NCBI RefSeq assembly: GCF_048270265.1
Contig: NZ_JBLWTD010000002.1
Span: 62,001 to 126,000 of the forward strand
DNA from: Maricaulis sp048270265
Lineage (GTDB): Bacteria > Pseudomonadota > Alphaproteobacteria > Caulobacterales > Maricaulaceae
DNA length: 64,000 bases
Direction of reading: 5' to 3'
A program made the translations under genes and the position numbers. Below, piece by piece: positions 1 to 9,188 of the stretch. The notes under the pieces are model-generated. The model saw only the letters and a list, made by a program, of their open reading frames with translations. It was not told the DNA's origin and made no database searches. Numbering within the stretch: the stretch's first letter is position 1; each line of letters opens with the position of its first letter.

Positions 1-596
1 TGGGCACCGACAAGATGTCGAAATCCCTCGGCAATGTTCAGCTCGTCCATGATCTCACGGAACGCTATTCCGGCGAGGTGCTGCGCTATGCCCTGCTGAC
101 GGCGCATTATCGCGCGCCGCTGACCTGGACGACGGATCTTCTGACCAAGACCCGCCGGGCGCTGGACCGCGTCTATGGAGTCCTGCGCCGGCTCGGCGCT
201 GTCGAAGCGGCACAGACCGAGGCGCCCGAGGCTTTCCTTGAAGCGCTCTATGACGACCTCAACACGCCCAAGGCTCTATCGGAACTGTTCCAGATCGCCG
301 GCGAGGCCAACAAGGCAGAAACCGGTGAAGACAAGGCCCGCGCCAAGGGCGAACTGCTCGCCGCCGGTGCCTTGCTCGGGATTGGCCAGGGCGATCCGGA
401 CGAATGGTTCGGTCTCAATGAGCTTGATGCCGCCGAGCGTACCGCGATCGATGATCTGATCGTCAAACGCCAGGTCGCTCGCGAGACCAAGGACTGGGCT
501 GCCGCTGACGCGGTGCGCGCCGAGCTGACCGCGCTCAATGTCCAGGTCGATGACGGCCCGGAAGGCTCGACCTGGCGCAAGCTGGATCAGGCCTGA
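1..596 (+). CDS. cysS: Cysteinyl-tRNA synthetase, C-terminal part (5' end outside window)
   Basis: The reading frame is open from the first bases and starts inside the sequence GTDKMSKSLGN, the class I synthetase KMSKS loop that binds ATP during cysteine activation. About 197 residues are visible: the KMSKS loop, the helical stem-contact fold, then the DALR-type anticodon-binding region and the usual CysRS tail with a second small domain rich in acidic residues and helices. The gene ends in TGATG, so the next gene starts on the last base of this one and is probably translationally coupled. The N-terminal catalytic half with the HIGH motif and zinc ligands lies upstream of the window. The identification rests on KMSKS context and C-terminal length. 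Confidence 0.9.
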   Translation, partial: GTDKMSKSLGNVQLVHDLTERYSGEVLRYALLTAHYRAPLTWTTDLLTKTRRALDRVYGVLRRLGAVEAAQTEAPEAFLEALYDDLNTPKALSELFQIAGEANKAETGEDKARAKGELLAAGALLGIGQGDPDEWFGLNELDAAERTAIDDLIVKRQVARETKDWAAADAVRAELTALNVQVDDGPEGSTWRKLDQA

Positions 597-892
597 TGGC
601 GCTCACCGGCTTTAATGTCCTGGTCCAGGTCGAGGATGCGGTTGGCGAGGGCTTCGTCACCTATGGTGTCGTCGCCGCCGACAAGGACCAGGCCTGCAAG
701 CTCGCAGCCGGCGCAGCGCAGGCGGAAGGCTTCTGGAATGTCGAGATCGACGAGGCCTGGTGTCCCGAGGGCGTGGATCCGGCCGATCTCGGCGATATCC
801 CCGAAGTGCTGGGCCGGACCGAGCCGACCTATCTTGACGAGGATGAGCTCGACGAGGCCGATGAGCCGGCCCCGGATGATGACGAGGAATAG
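596..892 (+). CDS. Small acidic hypothetical protein
   Basis: This 98-residue protein begins on the last base of cysS (TGATG), so it shares that transcript. No known enzyme motif is visible. The N-terminal two thirds look like a small alpha/beta fold (alternating hydrophobic strands such as FNVLVQVED and FVTYGVVAAD). The last 25 residues are almost entirely Asp, Glu, Ala and Pro and are probably disordered. Codon use matches its neighbours, which supports a real gene. Its function is unknown. Confidence 0.7.
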   Translation: MALTGFNVLVQVEDAVGEGFVTYGVVAADKDQACKLAAGAAQAEGFWNVEIDEAWCPEGVDPADLGDIPEVLGRTEPTYLDEDELDEADEPAPDDDEE

Positions 893-1316
893 GGTCGCCA
901 AAAGCATTGACGCCCCATACATGTAGTGTCACTCTTTACGTATCTCACGAAATGTGGTATGAGGCCCTGTCTTTTAATCCGGCGCGAACAGCGCCTCGAC
1001 CAAAGGTCGGATTAAAAGACAGGGCCTCATCGCGTAAATGCCATTTGCGCGCCAAAAAGTTCAATATTTTCAACATGTTACTGATTCCCGTGGTTTGGTT
1101 TCTAACGACAGTTGCCGATTCGCTCGGGCAACTCTTGAACGCTTGGATTATGCACTATTTTGGCCCGTAAGCCCATGTTCAATAAGCGACTTTCTCGATA
1201 TTAGGGGCGTGTTCTTCCTTGCCCGGAGGGCGCGGGCGTTTTGGAGTGTAGTGTGATGTCTGCGAGCCGCACGACATCTGGCGGCCACCAACAAAAACCC
1301 CTATATTCCCGTCAAG
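893..1316. other. Structured non-coding gap of 424 bp
   Basis: No convincing gene is seen here. Possible frames (for example 907-1170) have irregular composition and no ribosome-binding site. The gap holds a long perfect inverted repeat (959-1030, listed separately). It also holds a second hairpin, AGTTGCC at 1110-1116 paired with GGCAACT at 1127-1133 (10-nt loop). The base composition is visibly more AT-rich than in the surrounding genes. A structured RNA or remnant element is possible, but nothing identifies a known family. Confidence 0.5.
959..1030. repeat. 72-bp cruciform-like element with 22-bp perfect inverted arms
   Basis: The left arm, 959-980, is the exact reverse complement of the right arm, 1009-1030 (22 of 22 bases). 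The intervening 28 bases contain two further hairpins: GGCGC/GCGCC (981-985 and 991-995, loop GAACA) and GACC/GGTC (998-1001 and 1005-1008, loop AAA). The whole element can therefore fold as a three-way junction. No target-site duplication is evident in the flanks and there is no T-run, so it is not a simple terminator. It may be a small mobile palindrome or a structured RNA. Confidence 0.7.
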
Positions 1317-1769
1317 ATGACAGACGATCTCTACTCCAACGCCGTTTTGCGGCTCGCGGCGGACATTCCGCGCATCGGACGCCTCGCGCATCCGCAAGCC
1401 TCCGTGCGCAAGGTGTCGCGCCTGTGCGGCTCGGAGATTGAACTCGACATCATCGTCCAGTCCGGCCATGTCGCCGATCTCGCCTTGCGGGTGAAAGCCT
1501 GCGCCTTGGGGCAGGCCTCGGCCTCGATCCTGGCCCGCGCCGCCGTCGGCGCCTCGCTGCGCGAACTGGAACTGGCGCGCGACAGTCTCAAGACGATGCT
1601 GAAACAGTCCGGCCCTGCGCCGCGCGGCCGTTTTGCCGAATTGCAGCTGCTGCAAAGTGCGCGTGCCTATCCGGCGCGGCACCAGTCTATCCTGCTGGCC
1701 TTCGATGCCGCCGTCGAGGCGGTGACCCGCGCGACTGCGACCCGCCTCGCAACCCCGCTGACCGGCTAG
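1317..1769 (+). CDS. NifU/IscU-like iron-sulfur cluster assembly scaffold-like protein
   Basis: This 150-residue protein resembles the NifU N-terminal (IscU/SufU) fold. It has the CG(S/D)-x-(I/V)-x-(L/I) strand (CGSEIELDIIV, residues about 41-51) and, further on, the KACALGQASASILA segment, which matches the GCaxsxASaS cysteine motif of the family. The third scaffold cysteine is not obvious, so cluster binding is uncertain. The position just upstream of yidD and thrS is common in related alphaproteobacteria. It probably works in Fe-S assembly or is a derivative that lost that role. Confidence 0.7.
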   Translation: MTDDLYSNAVLRLAADIPRIGRLAHPQASVRKVSRLCGSEIELDIIVQSGHVADLALRVKACALGQASASILARAAVGASLRELELARDSLKTMLKQSGPAPRGRFAELQLLQSARAYPARHQSILLAFDAAVEAVTRATATRLATPLTG

Positions 1770-1917
1770 GGTTGTTCGTACCTGCCCAGCCGGCAGGATG
1801 AAGCGGACAGCCCGGAAAAAGCAGACAAACCCAACCTCATTTCAATGCGGCCGGCCGCGCGCCTCTCATCTCGACAGTGGACAGGGCGCAGTGCGGCGTT
1901 AAAAGGCTTGAATCCAA

Positions 1918-2292
1918 ATGCGTTCGAGCGACGGGATAAACAAGGCCAAGGGGCCGATGGGATGGTTGATGGTCGGCGCGATCCGCGTCTATCAATACAG
2001 CCTGTCACCGGTTTTTTACGCCTTTGGCGTGCGGTGCCGCCATGAGCCGACCTGTTCGGCCTATGGCATCGAGGCGATCCGCGCCCAGGGTGGCTGGCGC
2101 GGCTTCTGGCTGACCTTTGGTCGGCTCGGGCGCTGCCGACCGGGTGGGAGCCATGGCTTCGATCCGGCCCCGACTGTTCGCACGCAAGTGCCCTGGTGGG
2201 CGGTCTGGCGTTTCAGATCCCGCCCGATGCTCGACACTTCGGACCCGCTTCCGCCGGCAGGCCGCGCCGACGACAAGGACGTAGACCAATGA
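1918..2292 (+). CDS. yidD: Membrane protein insertion efficiency factor YidD
   Basis: The protein (124 residues) carries the YidD core: RVYQYSLSPVFYAFGVRCRHEPTCSAYGIEAI, then GGWRGFWLTFGRLGRCRPGGSHGFDPAP. The family has conserved cysteines in RCR-EPTCSxY and GRCxP-x-GG, which are all present. YidD is a small amphipathic membrane-associated protein that assists YidC in inserting inner-membrane proteins. The family is usually 70-110 residues long; this one has a basic C-terminal extension. The stop overlaps the thrS start (ATGA at 2289-2292), suggesting coupled translation rather than the more familiar rpmH-rnpA setting. Confidence 0.92.
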   Translation: MRSSDGINKAKGPMGWLMVGAIRVYQYSLSPVFYAFGVRCRHEPTCSAYGIEAIRAQGGWRGFWLTFGRLGRCRPGGSHGFDPAPTVRTQVPWWAVWRFRSRPMLDTSDPLPPAGRADDKDVDQ

Positions 2293-4223
2293 TCAATATT
2301 ACGCTTCCCGATGGTTCCAGCCGCGAATTGCCCGATGGCGCCACGCCGATGGATCTGGCCGAGAACATCTCCAAATCCCTCGCCAAGGTGGCGATGTTCG
2401 CCAAGGTGAATGGAAACGACTGGGACCTGACGCGGCCGCTGCCCGGCAGCTGCTCGGTTTCGCTCGTGACGCGCAAGGATGAGGAGGCTCTCGAGATCAT
2501 CCGCCACGATACGGCGCACATCCTCGCCCAGGCGGTGCAGGAGCTTTTCCCCGGCACGCAGGTCACGATCGGCCCCTCGATCGAGGACGGTTTCTATTAT
2601 GACTTCGCCCGCGACGAGCCCTTCTCGACGGAGGATTTCGCCGCGATCGAAAAGCGCATGGCCGAGATCGTCGATGCCGATCTGCCCTTCGAGCGCGAGG
2701 AAATGGACCGCGATGCCGCCATCGCCATGTTCGAGAAGATGGGCGAGAGCTACAAGGCCGAGCTGATCCGCGATCTGCCCGAGAGCGAGACGATCACGAT
2801 CTATCGCCAGGGCGAATGGTTCGATCTCTGCCGCGGGCCACACCTGCCCTCGACGGGCAAGATCGGCAAGGCGTTCAAGCTGATGAAGGTGGCCGGTGCC
2901 TATTGGCGCGGCGATCATCGCAACGCCATGCTGCAGCGGATCTACGGTACGGCCTGGGGCGACGACAAACAGCTCAAGGCCTATCTCTTCCGTCTGGAAG
3001 AAGCCGAGAAACGCGACCACCGCCGTCTCGGCCGCCAGATGGAATTGTTCCACTTCCAGGAAGAAGCCCAGGGCCAGGTGTTCTGGCATCCGGCCGGCTG
3101 GCGTCTCTATCGCACGGTGACGAGCTATATGCGCCGGCGTCTGGAAGCCAATGGCTATCAGGAAATCCGCACGCCACAGCTGATGGACCGGAAGTTCTGG
3201 GAGGCCTCGGGCCATTGGGACAAGTATCGCGAGAACATGTTCATCTCCTCGATCGACCAGGAAGAGAAAATCCTGGCCGTGAAGCCGATGAACTGCCCCT
3301 GCCATGTCCAGGTGTTCAACCAGGGCCAGAAATCCTATCGCGACCTGCCGCTGCGCCTGGCCGAGTTCGGCTCCTGCCACCGCTATGAGCCGTCCGGCTC
3401 CCTGCATGGCCTGATGCGCGTGCGCGGCTTCGTGCAGGATGATGCCCATATCTTCTGTACGGTCGAGCAGATCGTCGATGAGGTGAAGGCCTTCTGTGAC
3501 CTGCTGAAATCCGTCTATTCCGATTTCGGTTTCGAGGAGCCGCGCGTCAAATTCGCCGACCGGCCCGACCAGCGCGTCGGTTCCGACGAGGTCTGGGACA
3601 AGGCCGAGGCGGCGCTGCGCACGGCGGCCGAGGCCTCCGGTCTCGACTTCGAATACAATCCCGGCGATGGCGCCTTCTACGGGCCGAAACTCGATTTCGT
3701 CGTCAAGGATGCAATCGGACGCGAATGGCAGACGGGCACGATCCAGTGCGATTTCAACCTGCCTGAACGTCTCGATGCCCACTATATCGGCGACGACAAT
3801 GACAAGCACCGCCCGGTCATGCTCCACCGCGCCATCCTCGGCTCGCTGGAACGTTTTCTCGGTGTGCTGCTGGAAAACTACTCCGGCAAGCTGCCCTTCT
3901 GGCTGGCACCGCGCCAGGTCGTGATCGCGACGATCACTTCCGATGCGGATCCCTATGCGGAAGAGGTTCTGGCCGCCATGAAGGCCGCCGGACTGAATGC
4001 CGAGACCGATCTTCGCAATGAGAAGATCAACTACAAGGTCCGCGAACATTCGGTCGGCAAGATCCCGGTTATTGCCGTGATCGGCCGCAAGGAAGCGGAG
4101 GAGGGCACGCTCGCCCTGCGCTTCCTCGGCGAAGAGGGCAACAAGCAGGAAGTCCTGCCGCTGGCCGAGGCGATCGCTCGCCTGTGTGATGATGCCCGGG
4201 CACCGGACCTGAAGCGCGGCTGA
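2289..4223 (+). CDS. thrS: Threonyl-tRNA synthetase
   Basis: The 644-residue enzyme charges tRNA-Thr in the cytoplasm. The order is complete: an N-terminal TGS domain (INITLPDGSSRELPDG), the SAD editing domain with HDTAHILAQA, the class II catalytic core with motif 2 around FGSCHRYEPSG and the zinc-binding Cys in MNCPCH, then the C-terminal anticodon-binding domain. The ATG at 2289 was chosen over an in-frame upstream extension because it gives the normal MINITLPDG start and overlaps the yidD stop by four bases. Confidence 0.97.
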   Translation: MINITLPDGSSRELPDGATPMDLAENISKSLAKVAMFAKVNGNDWDLTRPLPGSCSVSLVTRKDEEALEIIRHDTAHILAQAVQELFPGTQVTIGPSIEDGFYYDFARDEPFSTEDFAAIEKRMAEIVDADLPFEREEMDRDAAIAMFEKMGESYKAELIRDLPESETITIYRQGEWFDLCRGPHLPSTGKIGKAFKLMKVAGAYWRGDHRNAMLQRIYGTAWGDDKQLKAYLFRLEEAEKRDHRRLGRQMELFHFQEEAQGQVFWHPAGWRLYRTVTSYMRRRLEANGYQEIRTPQLMDRKFWEASGHWDKYRENMFISSIDQEEKILAVKPMNCPCHVQVFNQGQKSYRDLPLRLAEFGSCHRYEPSGSLHGLMRVRGFVQDDAHIFCTVEQIVDEVKAFCDLLKSVYSDFGFEEPRVKFADRPDQRVGSDEVWDKAEAALRTAAEASGLDFEYNPGDGAFYGPKLDFVVKDAIGREWQTGTIQCDFNLPERLDAHYIGDDNDKHRPVMLHRAILGSLERFLGVLLENYSGKLPFWLAPRQVVIATITSDADPYAEEVLAAMKAAGLNAETDLRNEKINYKVREHSVGKIPVIAVIGRKEAEEGTLALRFLGEEGNKQEVLPLAEAIARLCDDARAPDLKRG

Positions 4224-4242
4224 TGTGAGGCAGGCGGCACCC

Positions 4243-5454
4243 ATGATGGCGAAGGGGCAGGGCAGGGTCGGCTGGGTGGCGGTCCTCGCCTTCGTCCTTG
4301 CCTTGCCCTGGTCCATCGCCGGTGCCGGCCTCTTGCCGCCCATGCTGGTGCTGCTGGCGATCATCGCATTTCCTGTCGATGCCAGGTTCTGGCGGCTGCG
4401 CGCCGTCTCGATGCCACTGGTGTTCAGCGGGCTGTTCCTGGCCTGGGTCGGTATCAGTTTTCTGTGGTCGCCCTATGACAATCCGGAGCAATTGCCCAAA
4501 ACCCTGATCGGCATCCCGCTCTATGTCCTGCTGGCCTTGCGGATCGGCGGCCTGCGCGGCCGCTGGCAGGCCCGCACTGAGGCGGCGATGATCTTCCTGG
4601 TGATCGCGCTGGGCCTGTTTCTGTTCGCCGAGAGCCTGACCGGCGGCGCCATGACCCATGCCTTCAAGGTCGCGGTCGAGGGCTATGACGCGCTGCCCGA
4701 AGCGGATGTGATGATCTACGTCAATCGCGGGCTTGGCCATGCGACGGTACCGCTTCTGCTGCTGGCCGGACCGGCGGCCCTGATTGCCTATCGCGCCGGC
4801 GGGCTTGTCGTGGGCGTGGTCGTGATGCTGCTCGCGGGCGTCGCCGCCTTCAGCTTTGGCACCGAGGTCAATGCGGTTGCCCTCCTGCTGGGGCTGGCCG
4901 CCGCGGTCCTGACCTTCTTCTGGCCGCGGCCAATGATTGCCGGCATTTTCGGCTCCGTCGCCGGCGGGGTCATGATCGTTCCCGTGGTCCTGCCGGGCCT
5001 GATCGCGATCATGCCGCAGGCCCTGCGCGATGCCCTGCCGCTGTCCTGGGTCTGGCGGCTTGAGATCTGGACTTATGTCAGCGGTCTGATCCGCGCGAAG
5101 CCGCTCTTCGGCTACGGGCTGGACGCATCACGGCCGCTGAACAGTGAAATGGAGCTGGCGGGCTACCAGATCGAGATGCTGCCCATGCACCCGCACAATG
5201 CCAGCCTCCAGGTCTGGCTGGAGACCGGCCTGATCGGGGCGGCGCTGCTGTCCTGCGCCCTGGTCTTCCTCGGCGGACGTATCGCCAGCGCACCGCGATT
5301 GACGCGCGACCAGGCGGTCGCGGCCGCTTGGGTGCTGGTCACCTATGTATCTCTGGTTTTGTTTTCCTATGGTGTCTGGCAAGAGTGGCATCAGGCTGCC
5401 GCCGCCCTGGCGGCGACCGCTGTCCTGTTCCTCGGTGCCCGGAAGCCCGCCTGA
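4243..5454 (+). CDS. O-antigen ligase/polymerase family membrane protein
   Basis: This is a polytopic inner-membrane protein of about 403 residues with roughly ten hydrophobic segments. Near residue 310 it has a periplasmic-loop motif, MHPHNASLQVWLETGLIGA, which is the Wzy_C/WaaL signature (HPHN before a tryptophan and a Gly-rich helix). Family members polymerise or ligate undecaprenyl-linked glycans on the periplasmic face. An alternative GTG start at 4225, right after the thrS stop, would add six residues; the ATG at 4243 is preceded by a GAGGCAGGCGG stretch. It ends in TGATG, coupled to the next glycosyltransferase. Confidence 0.8.
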   Translation: MMAKGQGRVGWVAVLAFVLALPWSIAGAGLLPPMLVLLAIIAFPVDARFWRLRAVSMPLVFSGLFLAWVGISFLWSPYDNPEQLPKTLIGIPLYVLLALRIGGLRGRWQARTEAAMIFLVIALGLFLFAESLTGGAMTHAFKVAVEGYDALPEADVMIYVNRGLGHATVPLLLLAGPAALIAYRAGGLVVGVVVMLLAGVAAFSFGTEVNAVALLLGLAAAVLTFFWPRPMIAGIFGSVAGGVMIVPVVLPGLIAIMPQALRDALPLSWVWRLEIWTYVSGLIRAKPLFGYGLDASRPLNSEMELAGYQIEMLPMHPHNASLQVWLETGLIGAALLSCALVFLGGRIASAPRLTRDQAVAAAWVLVTYVSLVLFSYGVWQEWHQAAAALAATAVLFLGARKPA

Positions 5455-6407
5455 TGAGTGATTTGCGTCTTAGTGTCGTCACCGTTTCCTGGATGACCGG
5501 ATCGCACCTCATGGACGCGGTCACCGCCGTCCTGGCCGCTCCTGGTGTCGACGAGTTCGTGATGGTCAGTCACGAAAACCCGCCGGAGGTGGTGCAGGGG
5601 CTGCGCAATCTGGCGGCGGCGCATCCCGAATTTGTCCTGATCGAGACGGATGCCAATCTCGGCTTCTCCAAGGGCTGCAATATCGGCGCCCGGGCTGCGA
5701 GCGGTGAGCTGGTGCTGTTTCTCAACCCCGATGCCATCCTCGCGCCAGGCTCGGCCCTGCAGCTCAAGCAATCGGCCTTGGCCGTCAAGCAGCGGCCCTG
5801 GATTATCGGCGCGCGCATTCTCAATCAGGATGGCAGCGAGCAGGCCGGCGGGCGGCGCGGCGAACTCACCCCGCACACCGCCGCCGTCAGCTTCCTGCGC
5901 CTCGACCGTCTTATACCCGGCTTGCAGAGCCTCCACTGGGAGCGCCGGGCCTTGCCCGAGGCGATGGAGCGGGTACCGACCGTGTCGGGTGCCGCCCTGA
6001 TGATGCGCCAGGCGGATTTCCTCGCGATTGGCGGGTTCGACGAGCGCTATTTCCTGCATGTCGAGGATATCGATATCTGCCGCACAGTCCGTGAGGCGGG
6101 CGGCGAGGTCTGGTTCGAGCCGCGCGTGGATATCCTGCATTTTGGCGGCACCAGCCAGTCCAGCCCGATGCGGGTCGAGACCCACAAGGCCGCCGGCTTC
6201 GTCAAATATTTCTGGAAATTCTATCCCGGACCGCTGCAAAGGCTGACAACCGTGCTGGCCATCGTGCCGATCTATGGCGCGATCTGGGCGCGCGTCATTT
6301 GGCTGTCGCTTCGCGGCCGGATGCGCGTTGTACTCTTCAAGCTCAGGGCCCGCCTGCGTCTGTCGCGCCAGCGCCGCGCGCGCGGCGCTGGCGACGATCA
6401 GGCCTGA
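5454..6407 (+). CDS. Glycosyltransferase family 2
   Basis: This 317-residue cytosolic GT-A enzyme starts on the last base of the O-antigen ligase gene. It shows LSVVTVSW at the N-terminus, then NLGFSKGCNIGARAASGELVLFLNPDA, the sugar-nucleotide-binding loop and DxD-equivalent (NPDA) of rhamnosyl-transferase-like GT2 proteins. Later FDERYFLHVEDIDICRTV supplies the catalytic ED region. It probably adds a sugar to a lipid-linked or LPS glycan. Its 3' end overlaps the convergent HMG-CoA lyase gene by ten bases. Confidence 0.9.
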   Translation: MSDLRLSVVTVSWMTGSHLMDAVTAVLAAPGVDEFVMVSHENPPEVVQGLRNLAAAHPEFVLIETDANLGFSKGCNIGARAASGELVLFLNPDAILAPGSALQLKQSALAVKQRPWIIGARILNQDGSEQAGGRRGELTPHTAAVSFLRLDRLIPGLQSLHWERRALPEAMERVPTVSGAALMMRQADFLAIGGFDERYFLHVEDIDICRTVREAGGEVWFEPRVDILHFGGTSQSSPMRVETHKAAGFVKYFWKFYPGPLQRLTTVLAIVPIYGAIWARVIWLSLRGRMRVVLFKLRARLRLSRQRRARGAGDDQA

Positions 6408-7306
6408 GGCTTCGGAAACCCGCCGGCGCGCTTGAGGGCTGAGTCGACGGGGTGTTTCAGCGCCACATCCTCCAGCCATTTCGCCGTTGCGATCATCCGG
6501 TCAAGATCGATCCCGGTATCGAACCCGCCGCGCTCGAGCATGTAGACTACATCTTCCGTGGCGACATTGCCGGTCGCCGCCGGCGCAAACGGGCAGCCGC
6601 CAATCCCGCCGCACGAAGCATCGATCACATCGACGCCGGCATCGATTGCCGCGGCGATATTCGCCATCGCGGTGTTGCGTGTGTTGTGGAAATGCATGCG
6701 CAGCCGCATATCGCCGCTCTGGGCGCGGACAATATCGAGCGCCTTGCGCACGCTCCACGGATCAGCAACGCCGATCGTATCACCCAGCGCGAACTCGCAG
6801 GCGCCGGCCGCTTTGGCTCGCGCCGCCAGCTCGCCGAGAATTTTCGGATCGACCTCGCCATCGAACGGGTCGCCAAAGGCCACAGACACCGTCACCGAGA
6901 CCGGTACGCCCTCGTCATGGGCGAGGATGGCGATCTTGTCGAACAGGTCGGCGGTCTGCTCCGGCGTTGCGTTCTGGTTCCTGAGGCCAAAGCCGGCCGA
7001 GGCGACCATGACATAATTGATCTCGTCACAGCCCGCCTCGAGGGCGCGGCGCAGGCCGCGCTCATTCAGCGCCAGCCCGATATATTTCACCCCGTCGAGC
7101 CGCGGCGCCAGCGCCATCACCTCGGCACTGTCGGCCATCGCCGGCACCAGTTTGGGATGGACAAAGCTCGCCGCCTCCATCCGGTTGACCCCGGCATCGA
7201 TCAGCCGCGAGATGAATTCGATCTTCATCTCCGTCGAGAGCAGGACCGGGTCATTCTGGAGCCCGTCGCGCGGCCCGACTTCAACGATTTCAATCTTGCG
7301 GGTCAT
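6398..7306 (-). CDS. mvaB: Hydroxymethylglutaryl-CoA lyase
   Basis: The 302-residue TIM-barrel enzyme cleaves HMG-CoA to acetyl-CoA and acetoacetate, the last step of leucine breakdown. Visible markers are EVGPRDGLQN near the N-terminus (catalytic Arg-Asp), the metal-binding HFHNT (residues about 200), and the family signature ASCGGIGGCPFAP with the catalytic cysteine. No other leucine-degradation gene is adjacent. It overlaps the upstream GT39 gene by 17 bases, so it is probably read through from the polysaccharide gene. Confidence 0.95.
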   Translation of the reverse strand: MTRKIEIVEVGPRDGLQNDPVLLSTEMKIEFISRLIDAGVNRMEAASFVHPKLVPAMADSAEVMALAPRLDGVKYIGLALNERGLRRALEAGCDEINYVMVASAGFGLRNQNATPEQTADLFDKIAILAHDEGVPVSVTVSVAFGDPFDGEVDPKILGELAARAKAAGACEFALGDTIGVADPWSVRKALDIVRAQSGDMRLRMHFHNTRNTAMANIAAAIDAGVDVIDASCGGIGGCPFAPAATGNVATEDVVYMLERGGFDTGIDLDRMIATAKWLEDVALKHPVDSALKRAGGFPKPQA

Positions 7307-9086
7307 TCAAGGGCTCCGGAAGGCAGCGTGTGAAGAGGAGCAGCAATGTCGTTTCATCGCCACGCGAGTAATTGGTTCCTGACGCCAGTCCCTCATGACA
7401 AACGCCCAGATTCTGCAGCCTGTCAGCGATCGAGTCCGCGTCAGGTGCTTCGGACGTCATCAAGCCATCGATCAAACCTGGGGCGCGGGATGTGTCCAGT
7501 ACAAGTAATATGGGCTCCTCCCGGCTTTCCGCAAACGCCAGCACCTCTTCCGCCGTGCCCAACACCGTGTCGGTTCCCAGCGAGAAGACCAGGCTCGGCT
7601 CGGTGTAGGAGGACGCCGTGACGATCTCCTCCGGCGCGATGCCGGCAATCGTCTGCGAATAGCTGCGCGCGGCACGGACCTGGTCGGCCAGCCGTACGGC
7701 ATAGGCATTGGGTGCTGCGGCCCCGCGCGCCATCACTTGCCAGCCGAGGCCGGACGCGACGGCGAGGCAGAGCACCAGCGCGACCGAGCGTCCGCGCGCC
7801 GCCACCAGCGTCGCACCGGTCAGTCCGGCGAAGATCGCTGCGGTGAGGAAGACGATGGCCGCAGTCGCCGGATCAAGCCCGAGCTGGAAACCACCTTCAA
7901 ATCCGCCCAGCGAGAGCCGCACCGCATCCCAGCTCGCATTATTGCCATAGACGACAAACAGCACCGGCAGGGCGATCGCGAACACCAGCCCGGCAAAGGC
8001 AAACAGGGCCCAGCTGACCCATTTTTGCCAGGCCGCAGCCTTGGTGAGCTGCATCAGACCCCAGCCCGCCATCAAGGCTAGTGCGGGATAGGCGGGCAGG
8101 ACGTAGTGGGGGAGTTTGGTCGGCAGGAATTCGAACACCAGCCAGACCGGGATTGCCCAGGCGATGAGGAAGCGCGCGGCGCCGGCGGCCTGATCGCTAT
8201 CCTTGCCGCGCAGCGCATTGGCAACGCGGCCGGCACCGGGGATCAGGAAGAGGATGGCGGGGAAGAAGAGCAGGGGCAGCAGGAGGAGGTGATAGCCGAA
8301 TATGCCGCCATGGCGCTCGGCGGCGCCGACCAGTTTGGGGGCCATGTCATCGCCGATCGCCTGGCGCAGGAAACCGCCATCGGTGGCGATCTGGATCGAG
8401 ATCAGCCAGGGCAGGACCATGGCAATGGCCAGCAGCGGGCCGGGCCAGAACAGGAGCGGCTTCATCCAGCGCGCCTTGCGCTCCCAGGCGAACAGCACGA
8501 TCAGCGCCAGCCCGGCGGCCATCGGTGTCACCGGGCCCTTGATCAGCGCGCCCAGGCCGATGGCAAACCAGAACAGGATGGCGGTCTTTCTGCCACCCTC
8601 GCCAAAGCGCAAATTCGCCAGCGCCGCCATGGCCAGTGTGGTGCAGCCGACCAGCATGGCATCGGTCTTGGCAATGCCACCCTCAATGCCGAGCAGGACC
8701 GTCACTGCGAAGAGGGCTGCGCCTGCGAAGGCCGCCTCGCGCCCGATCAATCTCTGCCCGCCCCAGAAACAGGCCAGTGCGGCCAGGATCACACCTAGCA
8801 AGGAGGGCAGGCGATAGGCCCAGATCTCGCGTGCTTCGGCGCTGGAGAAGGCCGCAACGCTGACCGCCTGCATCCAGTGAATGCCGACCGGCTTCTTGTT
8901 GCGCGCTTCGTCGAGGAAATTGATGCGGACGAAATCGCCGCTTTCCAGCATTTGCGCCGTCGCCTGGGCGAAGCGGCTCTCATCACGGTCGAGCGCCGGC
9001 ATGGTGAAAATACCGGCCAGAGCCGACAATGCTGCCAGCAAGCCTATGATGATATAGGCGCGAATTCCCTTCGCCAGCTCGGCCAT
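7290..9086 (-). CDS. GT39 family (ArnT/PMT-like) membrane glycosyltransferase
   Basis: This is a polytopic membrane protein of 598 residues. After the first transmembrane helix comes PALDRDESRFAQATAQML, the periplasmic D-x-D/E acidic pair typical of ArnT and other GT39 enzymes that use polyprenyl-phosphate sugars. A KKPVGIHWMQ segment follows, again as in ArnT. About ten further hydrophobic helices and a soluble C-terminal domain complete it. The ATG at 9086 (MAELAKG) was chosen because upstream in-frame sequence is not protein-like. It is divergent from a GT2 gene that could make its lipid-linked donor. Confidence 0.88.
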   Translation of the reverse strand: MAELAKGIRAYIIIGLLAALSALAGIFTMPALDRDESRFAQATAQMLESGDFVRINFLDEARNKKPVGIHWMQAVSVAAFSSAEAREIWAYRLPSLLGVILAALACFWGGQRLIGREAAFAGAALFAVTVLLGIEGGIAKTDAMLVGCTTLAMAALANLRFGEGGRKTAILFWFAIGLGALIKGPVTPMAAGLALIVLFAWERKARWMKPLLFWPGPLLAIAMVLPWLISIQIATDGGFLRQAIGDDMAPKLVGAAERHGGIFGYHLLLLPLLFFPAILFLIPGAGRVANALRGKDSDQAAGAARFLIAWAIPVWLVFEFLPTKLPHYVLPAYPALALMAGWGLMQLTKAAAWQKWVSWALFAFAGLVFAIALPVLFVVYGNNASWDAVRLSLGGFEGGFQLGLDPATAAIVFLTAAIFAGLTGATLVAARGRSVALVLCLAVASGLGWQVMARGAAAPNAYAVRLADQVRAARSYSQTIAGIAPEEIVTASSYTEPSLVFSLGTDTVLGTAEEVLAFAESREEPILLVLDTSRAPGLIDGLMTSEAPDADSIADRLQNLGVCHEGLASGTNYSRGDETTLLLLFTRCLPEPLNDPQD

Positions 9087-9188
9087 GAAAGTCTCCAATG
9101 GTCGCGGGGCTGTGAAACCCCTCGCGTCATGTGCTAGACGCGTATGTAAAGCAGACCCCGTTTTCCGCAAGCGCAAGCAGAAACCCTT

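Noticed and set aside
907..1170. Possible 87-residue protein in the gap after the acidic protein gene
   Set aside because: It runs through the perfect inverted repeat, has no ribosome-binding site and has uneven composition.
2061..4364. A 767-codon open frame on the minus strand across yidD, thrS and the following gene start
   Set aside because: It is antisense to thrS, a well-supported enzyme, and arises from high GC content. Its composition is not protein-like.
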